From Candidatus Thorarchaeota archaeon (GTDB lineage Archaea > Asgardarchaeota > Thorarchaeia > Thorarchaeales > Thorarchaeaceae): DNA of 64,000 nt. Where the stretch lies: assembly GCA_011364905.1 (NCBI GenBank), contig RDNZ01000006.1, positions 34,865 to 98,864 on the forward strand. The letters are read 5' to 3'. Positions 50,712 to 59,796 of this stretch are shown one piece after another (position 1 is the stretch's first letter; the number at the start of each line of letters is the position of its first letter). Both the position numbers and the translations under genes were made by a program. The notes below the pieces were generated by a model. It worked only from the letters and a program-made list of their open reading frames with translations, was not told the origin of the DNA and made no database searches.

Positions 50712-51210
50712 ATCTCTCCCAGGATATGATATCTTCAAGAGGAAATCTTGTGCTGGTTCGCTCTTGGTTTCCATACCCCACAGAAACTGAACATACAACA
50801 CGTAGCTCCTCTGGAACACCTAGTGCTTTTCGAAACTGTGGCTCATAGTCCGTGTCTCTTACGCCCATCCAGCAGGTTGCGAGACCAAGTGCGTGAGCTG
50901 CCAGCAACATGTTCTGCACAGCTTGATGAGGGTCTGCAAGATAGTATCTCGGATGTTTTGCGGGATCTGCAAGTACTACAATCACAACAGGAGACTCCTT
51001 CATGAACCTTCCATACGAATGTATCTCAGCAAGGTGCTTTCTCATCTCTTCATTCTTAATAATGATGAAATGCCACGGTTGCCTGTTTGATGCTGAAGGA
51101 GCCCATCTGCCAGCCTGCAGAATTGTGTCAAGGTCTTCTTCGGAAACAGCGTCTGGTTTGTACTTGCGAATACTTCTTCGATTTCTAATAGCCTGTATAG
51201 TATCTATCAC
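50695..51210 (-). CDS. Nitroreductase-family flavoprotein
   Basis: A 171-residue FMN enzyme. FMN-binding residues lie in RNRRSIRKYKPD (about 8-19), APSASNRQPWHFIII (about 37-51), AVQNMLLAAHALGLATCWMG (about 97-116) and VSVGYG near the C-terminus. The family reduces nitro compounds, quinones or flavins with NAD(P)H. The real in vivo substrate is unknown. It is coupled to the downstream ACT-domain gene. Confidence 0.9.
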   Translation of the reverse strand: MIDTIQAIRNRRSIRKYKPDAVSEEDLDTILQAGRWAPSASNRQPWHFIIIKNEEMRKHLAEIHSYGRFMKESPVVIVVLADPAKHPRYYLADPHQAVQNMLLAAHALGLATCWMGVRDTDYEPQFRKALGVPEELRVVCSVSVGYGNQERTSTRFPLEDIISWERYGGKK

Positions 51211-51296
51211 TCACACGCTCCTTATCTTACACATACACACGGGGTAAAATATTGCGCGCTATCATAAACCTAAAAGGAGGAACTCCTTCGCGCTCG

Positions 51297-52760
51297 ATGC
51301 ATCTGATTGGTGAACACGAGATGATTGTGAAAACAAGGCGCAAAGAACTGACCAGTGTCGGTATCGATATCGGATCTTCGACATCACATGTCGTGTTCAG
51401 TCAGATTGTTCTCGAGAAGAATGAGAATTTGCGAACTGAAAAGTTTGAAGTGGTAGAACGCAAAATACTGCATTCTGGCCCAATACATCTGACACCATTC
51501 AAAGATGCTAGGAATATCGACTTTGAAAAATTGACAGACCTTCTACTGCATGATTATGAAGCTGCAGGAATTGAGGTCTCACAGATAGATACTGGAGCCG
51601 TCATAATCACTGGAGAAACTGCAAAGAAAGAAAACGCAGAGTGGATTGTTAGTGCTCTTGCAGGAGAAGCTGGAAAATTCGTAGCTGCAACTGCCGGGCC
51701 AAATTTCGAGGCGGTTTTAGCCGCATATGGTTCTGGTGCAGTCGCAAAGTCCGCCGACACAGATGAGACTATAATGAATGTCGACGTGGGCGGAGGATCA
51801 TCTAATCTCGCAGTTTGCAGGAAGGGCAGAGTAGTTGCCACGACGGCGATAAATGTGGGAGGGAGGCTCGTAGCCATTGATGATGAACAACGGATTGTTC
51901 GATTGGAAGACACTGGCAAGAGAGTTGGAGAAGCTATTGAAGTCCATTTAGAACTTGGCCAAACCATCTCCGAGGAAGAAAAGGAGAAACTTGCGGATGC
52001 CTTGGCCGAATCTCTTCTTGAATGCATCAAACAGGAACGATCATCTAAAGTAACTTCGATGCTAATGATGGCACCACCACTACAGTATGACGGGAATATC
52101 GATCGCATCACATTTTCAGGTGGCGTTGCAGAGTACATCTATCATAATGAGAAGAGGGAGTTCAATGATCTCGGAGTAGTCCTAGCAGAGGCGATAAGGA
52201 AGAAAGTGGCAATGGCGGGCTTGCCAATTATTAAGCCTGAGCATAGAATTCGCGCAACTGTCATTGGCGCTGGTAGTTTCAGCCTTCAGGTAAGTGGCTC
52301 GACCACCTTCCTCTCATCAGGTCTCAAATATCCTCTCCGCAACCTGCCGGTTGTTGAACCTTTTATCAACACCCGGAAGCCTACATCGGATGATGTCAAA
52401 AGCTCTATTGAGAACGCACTATCAAGATTCGACTTGGCTGAGGGCGTAGATCCACTAATCCTTGCCTTCAACAATTCGGTTAGACCTTCTTATGAGAACC
52501 TCCGAGAGTTTGCAGTTGGTGTCGTCGAAGCACTCAAGAATTCTATCAGGAATCAGACCCCTATTTTCATGTGCTTTGATGCAGACATCGGAAACAGTGT
52601 CGGTAATGTCATGAAAAGAGAAACAGGAATTGCCAATGAGCTATTGTCTATCGACGAAATCAAATTGAAGGAAGGAGACTTCGTAGATATTGGAGAGCCA
52701 ATAATTGAGGATGTTGTGGTTCCAGTGGTGATCAAGACTTTAGTCTTCGGTTCAGTATAA
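51297..52760 (+). CDS. eutA: EutA-like ethanolamine ammonia-lyase reactivase
   Basis: About 487 residues, an actin/Hsp70-fold ATPase like EutA, which exchanges damaged adenosylcobalamin from ethanolamine ammonia-lyase. Phosphate loops are GIDIGSSTSHVVF and VDVGGGSSNLAV; EutA-specific stretches include GAVIITGETAKKENA, FVAATAGPNFEAVLAAYGSGA and TFSGGVAEYIY. No EutB or EutC lies in the window, so the target enzyme is elsewhere or differs. The start is uncertain: ATG 51297 begins a natural N-terminus, while the nearest AAGGAGG (51274-51280) is 16 nt away and can pair with CTCCTT in a small hairpin (51274-51288). The frame also opens at TTG 51252. Confidence 0.88.
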   Translation: MHLIGEHEMIVKTRRKELTSVGIDIGSSTSHVVFSQIVLEKNENLRTEKFEVVERKILHSGPIHLTPFKDARNIDFEKLTDLLLHDYEAAGIEVSQIDTGAVIITGETAKKENAEWIVSALAGEAGKFVAATAGPNFEAVLAAYGSGAVAKSADTDETIMNVDVGGGSSNLAVCRKGRVVATTAINVGGRLVAIDDEQRIVRLEDTGKRVGEAIEVHLELGQTISEEEKEKLADALAESLLECIKQERSSKVTSMLMMAPPLQYDGNIDRITFSGGVAEYIYHNEKREFNDLGVVLAEAIRKKVAMAGLPIIKPEHRIRATVIGAGSFSLQVSGSTTFLSSGLKYPLRNLPVVEPFINTRKPTSDDVKSSIENALSRFDLAEGVDPLILAFNNSVRPSYENLREFAVGVVEALKNSIRNQTPIFMCFDADIGNSVGNVMKRETGIANELLSIDEIKLKEGDFVDIGEPIIEDVVVPVVIKTLVFGSV

Positions 52761-52761
52761 A

Positions 52762-53898
52762 TCAAGTTTTCTTGTGACGGAGCTTGCGGACTTTCGACAT
52801 CAGGAGATAGGTGAGAGGAACTTTTACCGATTCGTCACCAGATTCTGTTGCATGAGGTTTTTGCCTCTGGTCATACCACATCTTGGACTCGTAATCTGGC
52901 CAGAGCTCGTCTTTCAAAGGCGTGGTTCTGCTGAATTTAATGAGGGCAATGCCGGCAAATAGGAGAATAGGTGTCGGAAAAATGAGGAGAATTGCAGCAG
53001 GGGATATATCCCTGCTTAATGCCAACAATGTGATTATAGCAGATGGGAGTATCTCACCAAGAATTCCTGTAGATGCAACTCTACTTCTGTTGATAATATG
53101 TTGTTGGTACCGAAACAAATCCCGTACGAACACGAACCTTACTGAGGAGAGAAGAGCGGTTATTGGCAGAGAGATAAAATCAGTGCTTATCAATGTAAGA
53201 GAGCCCATGGCAGGTATGACTTGTGCAAGAAGAGAATAGGCAGAGTAGTTCATGATATAGAAAACAGACAAAGAGGATAACCGGAATGTCCACCATGTGG
53301 TATCCAAACCCAATAGGAATGGACAGAACAAGAGACAAAACCAAAAAAGCGTGGAAAGCACTTTCTCGCGTTTGAACCTCTTCTGAAGAAGGGAGTTTAT
53401 TACCTGATATCCCAATTGACGATGGTCCACTGAAACAAAACTCAGCGCAGACTGACGAAGAATCAATGGGAGAACCACAAAAAAGGAAATTCCTAGTATA
53501 GGTGCATAGAGAGTAGCCGCTTGGGCATAAGGCGCGCTGTTAAATGCCAAAAGAAGTATGTTGGGAGGAGGATTAACCAAGCGAGTGAGTTGAATTGCCA
53601 AAGCGATTCCACAACTCGAAGCACATGCAGCAGCTACCTGTTTCCGAACAGTTCTTGAGATTGAGCTGGAATATAGCAATCTTTCAAAAAAGATGCATGG
53701 TAACATCACGATCAAACCAATCAGAAGGGCAGGTATAGACGTAAAGAAGGGAAACTGATTGTTTTGAACGACTAAAAGAAGAGATGTCCAACGAAAGTTC
53801 GGTGGAGCTATAACCATTTGCAATGGAAAAATCAAGACAACTAGCATCTTGACAAGAAAGATTGGTATGCGTCTTCTTTTAGCAACAGTATCAGTCAT
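52762..53898 (-). CDS. Multi-span membrane protein of unknown function
   Basis: A 378-residue membrane protein with about nine or ten helices and a cytosolic basic tail (MSKVRKLRHKKT). I do not recognise the family; no transporter motif, catalytic His/Asp pair or nucleotide site is visible. It is divergent from the MscS gene and ends 1 bp after the eutA stop on the other strand. Confidence 0.65.
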   Translation of the reverse strand: MTDTVAKRRRIPIFLVKMLVVLIFPLQMVIAPPNFRWTSLLLVVQNNQFPFFTSIPALLIGLIVMLPCIFFERLLYSSSISRTVRKQVAAACASSCGIALAIQLTRLVNPPPNILLLAFNSAPYAQAATLYAPILGISFFVVLPLILRQSALSFVSVDHRQLGYQVINSLLQKRFKREKVLSTLFWFCLLFCPFLLGLDTTWWTFRLSSLSVFYIMNYSAYSLLAQVIPAMGSLTLISTDFISLPITALLSSVRFVFVRDLFRYQQHIINRSRVASTGILGEILPSAIITLLALSRDISPAAILLIFPTPILLFAGIALIKFSRTTPLKDELWPDYESKMWYDQRQKPHATESGDESVKVPLTYLLMSKVRKLRHKKT

Positions 53899-54014
53899 AT
53901 TGGTCTTAGGATTGGCACATCCGCCTATTAATAATGCGTCGAGTCTTCCAATATAATTTCGAATTTAGGATATCATTCAAATAGATGAAATTCTAATCCT
54001 TTTGGGAGATTGAT

Positions 54015-54941
54015 ATGCAGACTACAACCACAATGTCACCTCCGCCTAATCCTGTAGCCGACCCCTGGGGATATATCGTCTATTACATCAACCTTTTCTT
54101 CCCATACATCATGGTGGTTGTATCACTCATCATTCTAATGCTTCTTTATTTCGTAATCACTCGTCTGGTTAAGAGGTCGCTCAGATCTATTGGGATGGGA
54201 ATCGAAGCGGCAACAGGGATAGTCTTGGTTCTCAGGCTCGTCTTCTTCATGGCGGGCATAATGATCGTGATTGGTGCTTTTGAGGCAAGCATTGCAACAT
54301 TGCTTTCACTGACGGCGATTTTTGGTACCGCACTAGGTCTCGCGTTCTCTCAGGCACTGGGCAACATTGTCAGCGGGTTATATGTCTTGGCTGCGAGACC
54401 TTTCAGAGTGGGAGACTATGTACGTGTCGGAACTGTCGAGGGAATAGTGAGAGAGATTACTCTTAACTACACAAGAATTCTTCTTGCTGATGAAACGAGG
54501 CAACTACTTCCAAATAGTAAGGTTGTAACGAGCGAGGTCACAAATTTCCGCGTTACAGTGTCTGATTTAATCAAGAACACGGAGGAAGAAGCAGAAACCA
54601 TTCACGAAGAGAAAAAGAGAAGGTCATATCTCCAATCCATTGATGCCGCAATAGGCAAGCTTCGAAACATGGCAAGCGATGCAGACGCATTCAAGTACAC
54701 ATTCGATATGAACATCCACATGAGCTACGACCAAAGAGCAATGCAACGACACTTTGACAAGGTTTGTAAGGATTATGAAAAGGTGTTTCTGGCTCGTCCA
54801 ACCTATCAGATTTGGGCAAAGCCTGTGGCCGCGGTCACTTATCGATTCACTTTCATCGTGGACGAGCCTATGATGATAATCACCAAAACTTCTGAGTTCA
54901 TGGAAGATCTCTTAGAGGTCTATATAGCAAACCAAAAATGA
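54015..54941 (+). CDS. Small mechanosensitive channel (MscS family)
   Basis: A 308-residue channel. Three membrane helices lie at about 26-50, 68-90 and 96-125; the pore helix contains the Gly/Ala pattern ALGLAFSQALGNIVSGLYV, followed directly by the beta domain FRVGDYVRVGTVEGIVREI. The C-terminal alpha-beta domain (about 190-300) is complete. MscS channels release solutes on osmotic downshock. The ATG has GGGAGA 8-10 nt upstream. Confidence 0.92.
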   Translation: MQTTTTMSPPPNPVADPWGYIVYYINLFFPYIMVVVSLIILMLLYFVITRLVKRSLRSIGMGIEAATGIVLVLRLVFFMAGIMIVIGAFEASIATLLSLTAIFGTALGLAFSQALGNIVSGLYVLAARPFRVGDYVRVGTVEGIVREITLNYTRILLADETRQLLPNSKVVTSEVTNFRVTVSDLIKNTEEEAETIHEEKKRRSYLQSIDAAIGKLRNMASDADAFKYTFDMNIHMSYDQRAMQRHFDKVCKDYEKVFLARPTYQIWAKPVAAVTYRFTFIVDEPMMIITKTSEFMEDLLEVYIANQK

Positions 54942-54942
54942 C

Positions 54943-55485
54943 TCACTTAGTATATCGTGGTTCCAGACCCTCAAACCATGGTGCGACCTTTGTATCATCC
55001 ACTCTATCAGAAGAGGGGAGATATGGTTTGATATCGATAATCGGCGAACCATCTTTCGCATCCATGTGATCGATCTTAAGACGCTTGCTTTCAGTTTCTA
55101 CCGATTCAAGCATGACAATAGTGTGTCCTATAGGATTTGGTCTCAATGGTGTTCTACAAGAAAAGGCGCCTGAGGGTTCTTTCCCTTTTCCTCTTGGTGG
55201 ATTTGAAAGAAGAGTACTACGATCCTCTTTTGTATCACGTTCATGTATCCACCAGAGAACAATCAGATGAGAGAACAGTTCTACATGCACAGTCGCATCC
55301 CAGAATTCGGGATCAATAACAAGATAGATACCATCGTCGTTCTTCTCTACACGACCAATAGGATGGATATAGTAGTCCAATAATGTCACCTCTACAAGAT
55401 AGGTGGGGAATTCATACTGATTAATACGACTATAGATTGCTACTATTCTCCGGCCACGTGGCAAAACCATAGAGTCCAAGTTCAC
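54943..55485 (-). CDS. TrmO-like tRNA N6-methyltransferase (TsaA/YaeB family)
   Basis: A 180-residue protein of the TsaA/YaeB family. Motifs: HPIGRVEK, LFSHLIVLWWIHERD, GAFSCRTPLRPNPIG (the diagnostic SAM-pocket signature) and IDHMDAKDGSPIIDIKPYLPSSD. TrmO methylates t6A37 of threonine tRNAs. The first 35 residues (PRGRRIVAIYSRINQYEF) are an extension not typical of the bacterial enzyme. The GTG start overlaps the stop of the sensor-kinase gene by 4 bp (GTGA), so it is coupled to a protein of seemingly unrelated function. ATG 55470 is an alternative start. Confidence 0.85.
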   Translation of the reverse strand: MNLDSMVLPRGRRIVAIYSRINQYEFPTYLVEVTLLDYYIHPIGRVEKNDDGIYLVIDPEFWDATVHVELFSHLIVLWWIHERDTKEDRSTLLSNPPRGKGKEPSGAFSCRTPLRPNPIGHTIVMLESVETESKRLKIDHMDAKDGSPIIDIKPYLPSSDRVDDTKVAPWFEGLEPRYTK

Positions 55486-57221
55486 CCTGACATCAATAGC
55501 ATTGACGTGATTTCAGCTCTCAGGTCATCTTCAGAAACATATCCAGCAATCTGTTTGCTGCCCATGTGAATAGTTGGAAGAGCAGGTAAATCTCCTTCAG
55601 CAACACCTGATGCAGGGTCATCAACATTGATGAGATTGATAGTTGATGGACTAATATTCATCTCTGCTAAGACTGCAGTTAGAGACTCCAAGACCGGACT
55701 ACAAAATACACAATGTTCAGATTTGTAAAACACAATCGGAGGAATCTTGAGCTCTTCCTTCCATACTGGCAATAGCAAAACGAACCTATTGCCTTTTGTC
55801 GGATCAGATGGGTTTCTATCTTCAACCCATACTCTCCCGCCCAGATTTTCGATATACCTGTCAACAACAATTAATCCAAGACCCTTCCCTGCTAATTGTG
55901 CCTCAGGATCTCCATCTCGCCTGAAAATCTGGTCCTTGAGATCATCAGGAATTCCAGGACTATGGTCTAGAAATTCGATTCGGACCATGTCGCCATCTTC
56001 AGTGCTAGCAGCCGTAATCTCAAGTTTTACAGTAGTATTCGGATCTTCACTCGCGCAGTAGTGTATAATATTGAAGAAGATATACCACATGAAAGCATGA
56101 CCCACAACATCAAACGACTGCTTGGGAATGTTCGATTCGATATCAAGAGTTTTCCACGAGAAGTCTCGTGTAGCCTCTCTAACAGCTTTATTGAAATGAG
56201 GCTGAAGGCGTGTTTCTACCTTTTCGGGAGGCGATTGGCCAAGTGAAATCAGCACGCCCATGTTGGCAATCATTCTGCCTGCACTTCGAACACTCCAAGC
56301 TGTTTCACCTAAGAGACCTCGGAGACGGTCCGGAAGGTCAAGCGAGATAGTCAGGTCCTCCAGAGCAAACAAAACATTCTGGTTAGTCATGTTCAAGTCG
56401 CTACTCATGACCTCCATGTACAAGTTTGCCCGTTGACTCTCGTGTCTGAGTCTAGCCTCCACAGCGCGCCTGGAGGTCACATCAAATGCAGTGAGTCCGA
56501 TTTCGCTTAACTTCTCGGTTCCTGATGAAAGAGGACTTGAGGAAATATTGGTCCAGATGATCTTTCCGTCCCCTCTCTTCATCTGAATCTCTAGACCTCT
56601 GACAGCTCTCCCTCGTAGGGCTTCTTTAACAATGTCTGCACCTGGGTCATACCGAGGTTCTGGATCCGGTAGAAATTCAGAGAGTGATTTGCCAATGAGC
56701 TGATCAGCTTCACAGCCAAGCAACTCCTCAGCCGCAGCATTCACTTGCTCAATGTTGCCATTCCGGTTCAGAGTGAAGTATGCAACAGGAGACATATCAT
56801 ACAAAGTAGCGAAGCGGTTCTCCAGCTCGGAAACTGCTGCTTCAAGCTCCATCTGAGTTGTGACATTTCGAATAGTAGCAATGACAGCAGGCGAGCCTTT
56901 CAGTTTGATCTCTATTGGAGTAATTTCAACATGAAGAATCTCATTATTGCTTGATACCAGACGAGTGTTGAATCGAGTCGAGTCTTGACCGGTAGTAAGT
57001 GCCTCAATCATATCTTGGTCGCGCCTTCGAGACATTGGCTCGACGAGTTCCACGAAAGGCATGTCAAGAAGGTCTTCTTTCTTGAATCCAAGCATATCAG
57101 TGAACGCACTATTTGAGAGAATAATGTCCTCATCCTGAATGACCACAAATCCATCTCGGACAACTTCCATGACCTTGTGTAACCAAGATGTTTCGTCATT
57201 CGTATCAGGCACTTGTGACAC
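55482..57221 (-). CDS. Degenerate PAS-PAS histidine kinase with C-terminal thioredoxin-like domain
   Basis: A 579-residue paralogue of the protein at 36937-38709, with the same domain order: PAS (about 14-128), PAS (132-252), DHp (258-325), ATPase-like (365-487) and a thioredoxin-like C-terminus (495-576) with HCVFC (Cys504, Cys507) and a cis-Pro loop LPALPT. The kinase parts are altered: the phosphoacceptor His is Ser274 (EVMSSDLN), the N-box Asn is Tyr388 (FNIIHYCA) and the first G1 Gly is Ser421 (DHSPG), while GKGLGL remains. It therefore probably cannot phosphorylate itself and may act as a regulatory partner, with the redox motif intact. The start is GTG. It overlaps trmO by 4 bp. Confidence 0.88.
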   Translation of the reverse strand: MSQVPDTNDETSWLHKVMEVVRDGFVVIQDEDIILSNSAFTDMLGFKKEDLLDMPFVELVEPMSRRRDQDMIEALTTGQDSTRFNTRLVSSNNEILHVEITPIEIKLKGSPAVIATIRNVTTQMELEAAVSELENRFATLYDMSPVAYFTLNRNGNIEQVNAAAEELLGCEADQLIGKSLSEFLPDPEPRYDPGADIVKEALRGRAVRGLEIQMKRGDGKIIWTNISSSPLSSGTEKLSEIGLTAFDVTSRRAVEARLRHESQRANLYMEVMSSDLNMTNQNVLFALEDLTISLDLPDRLRGLLGETAWSVRSAGRMIANMGVLISLGQSPPEKVETRLQPHFNKAVREATRDFSWKTLDIESNIPKQSFDVVGHAFMWYIFFNIIHYCASEDPNTTVKLEITAASTEDGDMVRIEFLDHSPGIPDDLKDQIFRRDGDPEAQLAGKGLGLIVVDRYIENLGGRVWVEDRNPSDPTKGNRFVLLLPVWKEELKIPPIVFYKSEHCVFCSPVLESLTAVLAEMNISPSTINLINVDDPASGVAEGDLPALPTIHMGSKQIAGYVSEDDLRAEITSMLLMSG

Positions 57222-57372
57222 CAGTAACTATACCGTGCTACAAGGGTGTACATAAACAATCGTCGCCTAGATTCACTCGATTTTTAAGGCAAACTAAATA
57301 GTGCATCTCCTCTGCCATTGTCCAACCTTGAAGATATCCCGATGGGTCTTCGCCCAAGGCGTGGGATTCGTT

Positions 57373-58659
57373 ATGAGATATGAGTGTGTTAAAGCAAAGT
57401 CACTCCTTTCCAAGCCACATGTTGCAGAAGGGTGGTTCCACATGAACAGAAGCCTGAATGCATACAGAGGGTGTGAGCATGGATGTGTTTATTGTGATGG
57501 CAACTCAGAGTACTATCATGTAGATAACTTCTATTCCCGTATCCAAGTGAAGGAAAATGCAGCACAAGTTCTGCGTAAGGAACTCAAGAAAATTGGATTT
57601 ACTTCCAGGTCCGAGTTAGAAACTGAAACACTATGGAAATTCCTCGATGATGAAGATGCAAAGAGGATTGCGGAAAAGGTACCGCGAAAGATAGTGATTG
57701 GAGTTTGTGGAGGAGTGAGTGACGGCTTTCAACAAGCGGAACAAGTACACAAGGTGACCTATCGAATTCTGGAATCTCTTCTCGACTATGGCTTGCCAGT
57801 GTTCATTCTCACAAAATCCACCTTGGTATTAGAATACTTGGATCTCCTCAAGGAGATTAATGAACGAGCATTTGCGAATGTTGTGTTCACAATAACCTGT
57901 GCTGATGATAGTGTTCAAAGTGTTTTCGAGCCAAAAGCTGCTTCAACATCTGAACGGTTCGATGCACTGAAGGAGATACGAAAAGCGGGACTTTTTGGTG
58001 GAGTAATGGCGACACCTATCATTCCAACAATTGGGGACAATGTTGAGAATATGACCAGTCTCGTGAAGAAAACGAAAGCAACGGGCGGCGAGTTCATTCA
58101 GTTCGGAGGCATGACACTCAAGCCGGGTCGTCAAAAGGAATACTTCATGCGAGTGATAAAAAGACGGTATCAAGAAAACTATGACCTGATTGAAAGGATC
58201 TATGAGAATAACAATACCTATGGTCAACCAATCTGGAAACGATTGCCCGTCAATGTGATGGTCATGGGACACCATCTTTGCAAACAACACGGTGTGAGGG
58301 ATAGAAGCGTTCGACATAAGATACCTTACGAATATGAGTCCAATAACAGGGTCTTGGCGGTCTTGCTTGACATTGTCTTCAGAATGAACATGTTCTTTGG
58401 AATGTCCAGAAGTGCAACGAAACCATATTGGGAACTCGCTGCAAGAATCGAACGCGGTGTCGATGAGCTTGCGAAACTTCGGTCAGAGGGCGAGCTGGAA
58501 GAGCGTCTTATGATTAATGACACAATGGGTGAAACAGTGAATGAAATCTTGGATTCAGGAACCTGTAGAGTGTTGGAGAACCTTGAAACAAGAATAGATA
58601 CAATGGCAAACATGGAGATCGATTCAGATATCAGAACTTCGCCTGATGAGTTTGTTTAG
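57373..58659 (+). CDS. Radical SAM protein, SPL-like
   Basis: About 428 residues. The 4Fe-4S cluster Cys are 34, 38 and 41 in YRGCEHGCVYCDG (CX3CX2C), as in the spore-photoproduct-lyase-like radical SAM group; the SAM-contact region follows (VFILTKSTLVLEYLDLL, FTITCADD, ATPIIPTIGDN). The C-terminal part (350-428) is helical. Members include lyases and many proteins of unknown reaction. ATG 57373 is taken as the start because upstream residues (57301-57372) have no conserved character. It has its own promoter, divergent from the degenerate kinase gene. Confidence 0.85.
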   Translation: MRYECVKAKSLLSKPHVAEGWFHMNRSLNAYRGCEHGCVYCDGNSEYYHVDNFYSRIQVKENAAQVLRKELKKIGFTSRSELETETLWKFLDDEDAKRIAEKVPRKIVIGVCGGVSDGFQQAEQVHKVTYRILESLLDYGLPVFILTKSTLVLEYLDLLKEINERAFANVVFTITCADDSVQSVFEPKAASTSERFDALKEIRKAGLFGGVMATPIIPTIGDNVENMTSLVKKTKATGGEFIQFGGMTLKPGRQKEYFMRVIKRRYQENYDLIERIYENNNTYGQPIWKRLPVNVMVMGHHLCKQHGVRDRSVRHKIPYEYESNNRVLAVLLDIVFRMNMFFGMSRSATKPYWELAARIERGVDELAKLRSEGELEERLMINDTMGETVNEILDSGTCRVLENLETRIDTMANMEIDSDIRTSPDEFV

Positions 58660-58677
58660 CAAGGCCATGTTTCAAGG

Positions 58678-58693
58678 GCACTTTTTGAAGTGC
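58678..58693. terminator. Small stem-loop between convergent genes
   Basis: GCACTT-TTTG-AAGTGC, a perfect 6-bp stem with a 4-base loop, 18 bp past the radical SAM stop and before the stop of the convergent CrtC/AttH-like gene. The symmetry would serve both strands, but no long T-run follows. Confidence 0.4.
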
Positions 58694-58710
58694 TATCTAA
58701 TATGCAAGGT

Positions 58711-59790
58711 TCATTCAGCAGATTTGAATAATACTACTTCGTGAAGCGTCGAGCCTTCCTCTCTATAGGTTTGACCTTTGTGAGTCACCTCAAGATCAAA
58801 ATTAGAAAGCAGTCGGAAGTATCCTGGTTTCATTCGAAGCACATACTTTGCAAGGAAACGGAGAACAGGATTGAAATTCTCCAACATGTCCTGAGCCTCA
58901 AGCACCTTATCGACTTCCAATGTAGCCTTCATCTCATTAGGAACAATGATTGAAATCTTGTGGGGAAAACTGTGCTTTGCTTTTGGGCTAAACTCAAAGT
59001 CTTCCTTGATGAACTCATATTCACCTGAGCTGATAATAGGCTCTTCGCCCTTTGCAAGTAGGAGGACTTTCACCGGATGTCTGTTTACTTTTTCATTGCA
59101 TTGTATGAAAGCATATGCTACCGTGAAGTTCTTGGAATAGATTCTACCCCACATCCAATATTCAATGATGCTTTGGAATGCAAAATTCAACCAGTTGTGA
59201 TCGTGATATCCTACACCCTTCACTGACATTGTTTTTGTGCCATCTCTTACTATCCCTTCCACTGAAGCTCTAGGTAATGGGACGACCCATGCAAAATAAC
59301 CAAGGTCTGCAAAATGAGAATATCCATTACCAGGTTGCCAACCTTTAACCTCTGCCTTGTAGGTCAGGTCGAACATGAGATCCTCATCTTCAAGGAAGAT
59401 CTTGTAAACTGGAAGACCATCATCAGATAGTTCTGCTTCCAACGTGTTGTTTCCAATGGTAACATGAGGCGTTTCTCGTGAAGCATAGAATTGGGATTTG
59501 TTGTACTTGATGACCTTCTGGGTCTTACGACCATCAGGTCTCAGAAGGGTCAGTTCAACTGCTATTTTGCCCTGATCGAGCCCCGGGTTTGGATATGCGG
59601 CGTAAAAGAATGCAACTAGAGTGTAACCGCCCTCTAAATGAGCATCAAAATACCACCACTCAAACTGGTTCTTTGCTCCAACTTCAATATGTAGCGCATT
59701 TTCTTCATGTCTCATAGGAAGTATTGTCCCATCTCGCCTTCCAGGTCCAGTCCATCCTTCCTTGACTATAGAGTCTGTGTTTTCTTCCAC
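58711..59790 (-). CDS. CrtC/AttH-like lipocalin-fold protein
   Basis: A 359-residue soluble protein with two beta-barrel halves, like the AttH / CrtC (carotenoid 1,2-hydratase) family. Hallmarks: the N-terminal FEWWYFDAHLEGGYTLVAFFY and the central SVKGVGYHDHNWL, where CrtC-type enzymes carry their conserved Asp/His. Family members add water to, or bind, hydrophobic isoprenoid chains. The start is GTG with GGAG 9 nt upstream. It is the last gene of an operon with two FAD oxidases and an Fe-S protein, so its ligand is probably the lipophilic substrate or product of that system. No carotenoid gene is in the window. Confidence 0.8.
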   Translation of the reverse strand: MEENTDSIVKEGWTGPGRRDGTILPMRHEENALHIEVGAKNQFEWWYFDAHLEGGYTLVAFFYAAYPNPGLDQGKIAVELTLLRPDGRKTQKVIKYNKSQFYASRETPHVTIGNNTLEAELSDDGLPVYKIFLEDEDLMFDLTYKAEVKGWQPGNGYSHFADLGYFAWVVPLPRASVEGIVRDGTKTMSVKGVGYHDHNWLNFAFQSIIEYWMWGRIYSKNFTVAYAFIQCNEKVNRHPVKVLLLAKGEEPIISSGEYEFIKEDFEFSPKAKHSFPHKISIIVPNEMKATLEVDKVLEAQDMLENFNPVLRFLAKYVLRMKPGYFRLLSNFDLEVTHKGQTYREEGSTLHEVVLFKSAE

Positions 59791-59796
59791 ATCTTA

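Noticed and set aside
51554-52138. 194-codon minus-strand frame inside eutA
   Set aside because: It is Ser/Ala-rich low-quality translation fully antisense to a well-supported enzyme gene.
57301-57372. N-terminal extension of the radical SAM protein
   Set aside because: The stretch has no conserved character, and ATG 57373 gives a normal distance to the CX3CX2C motif.
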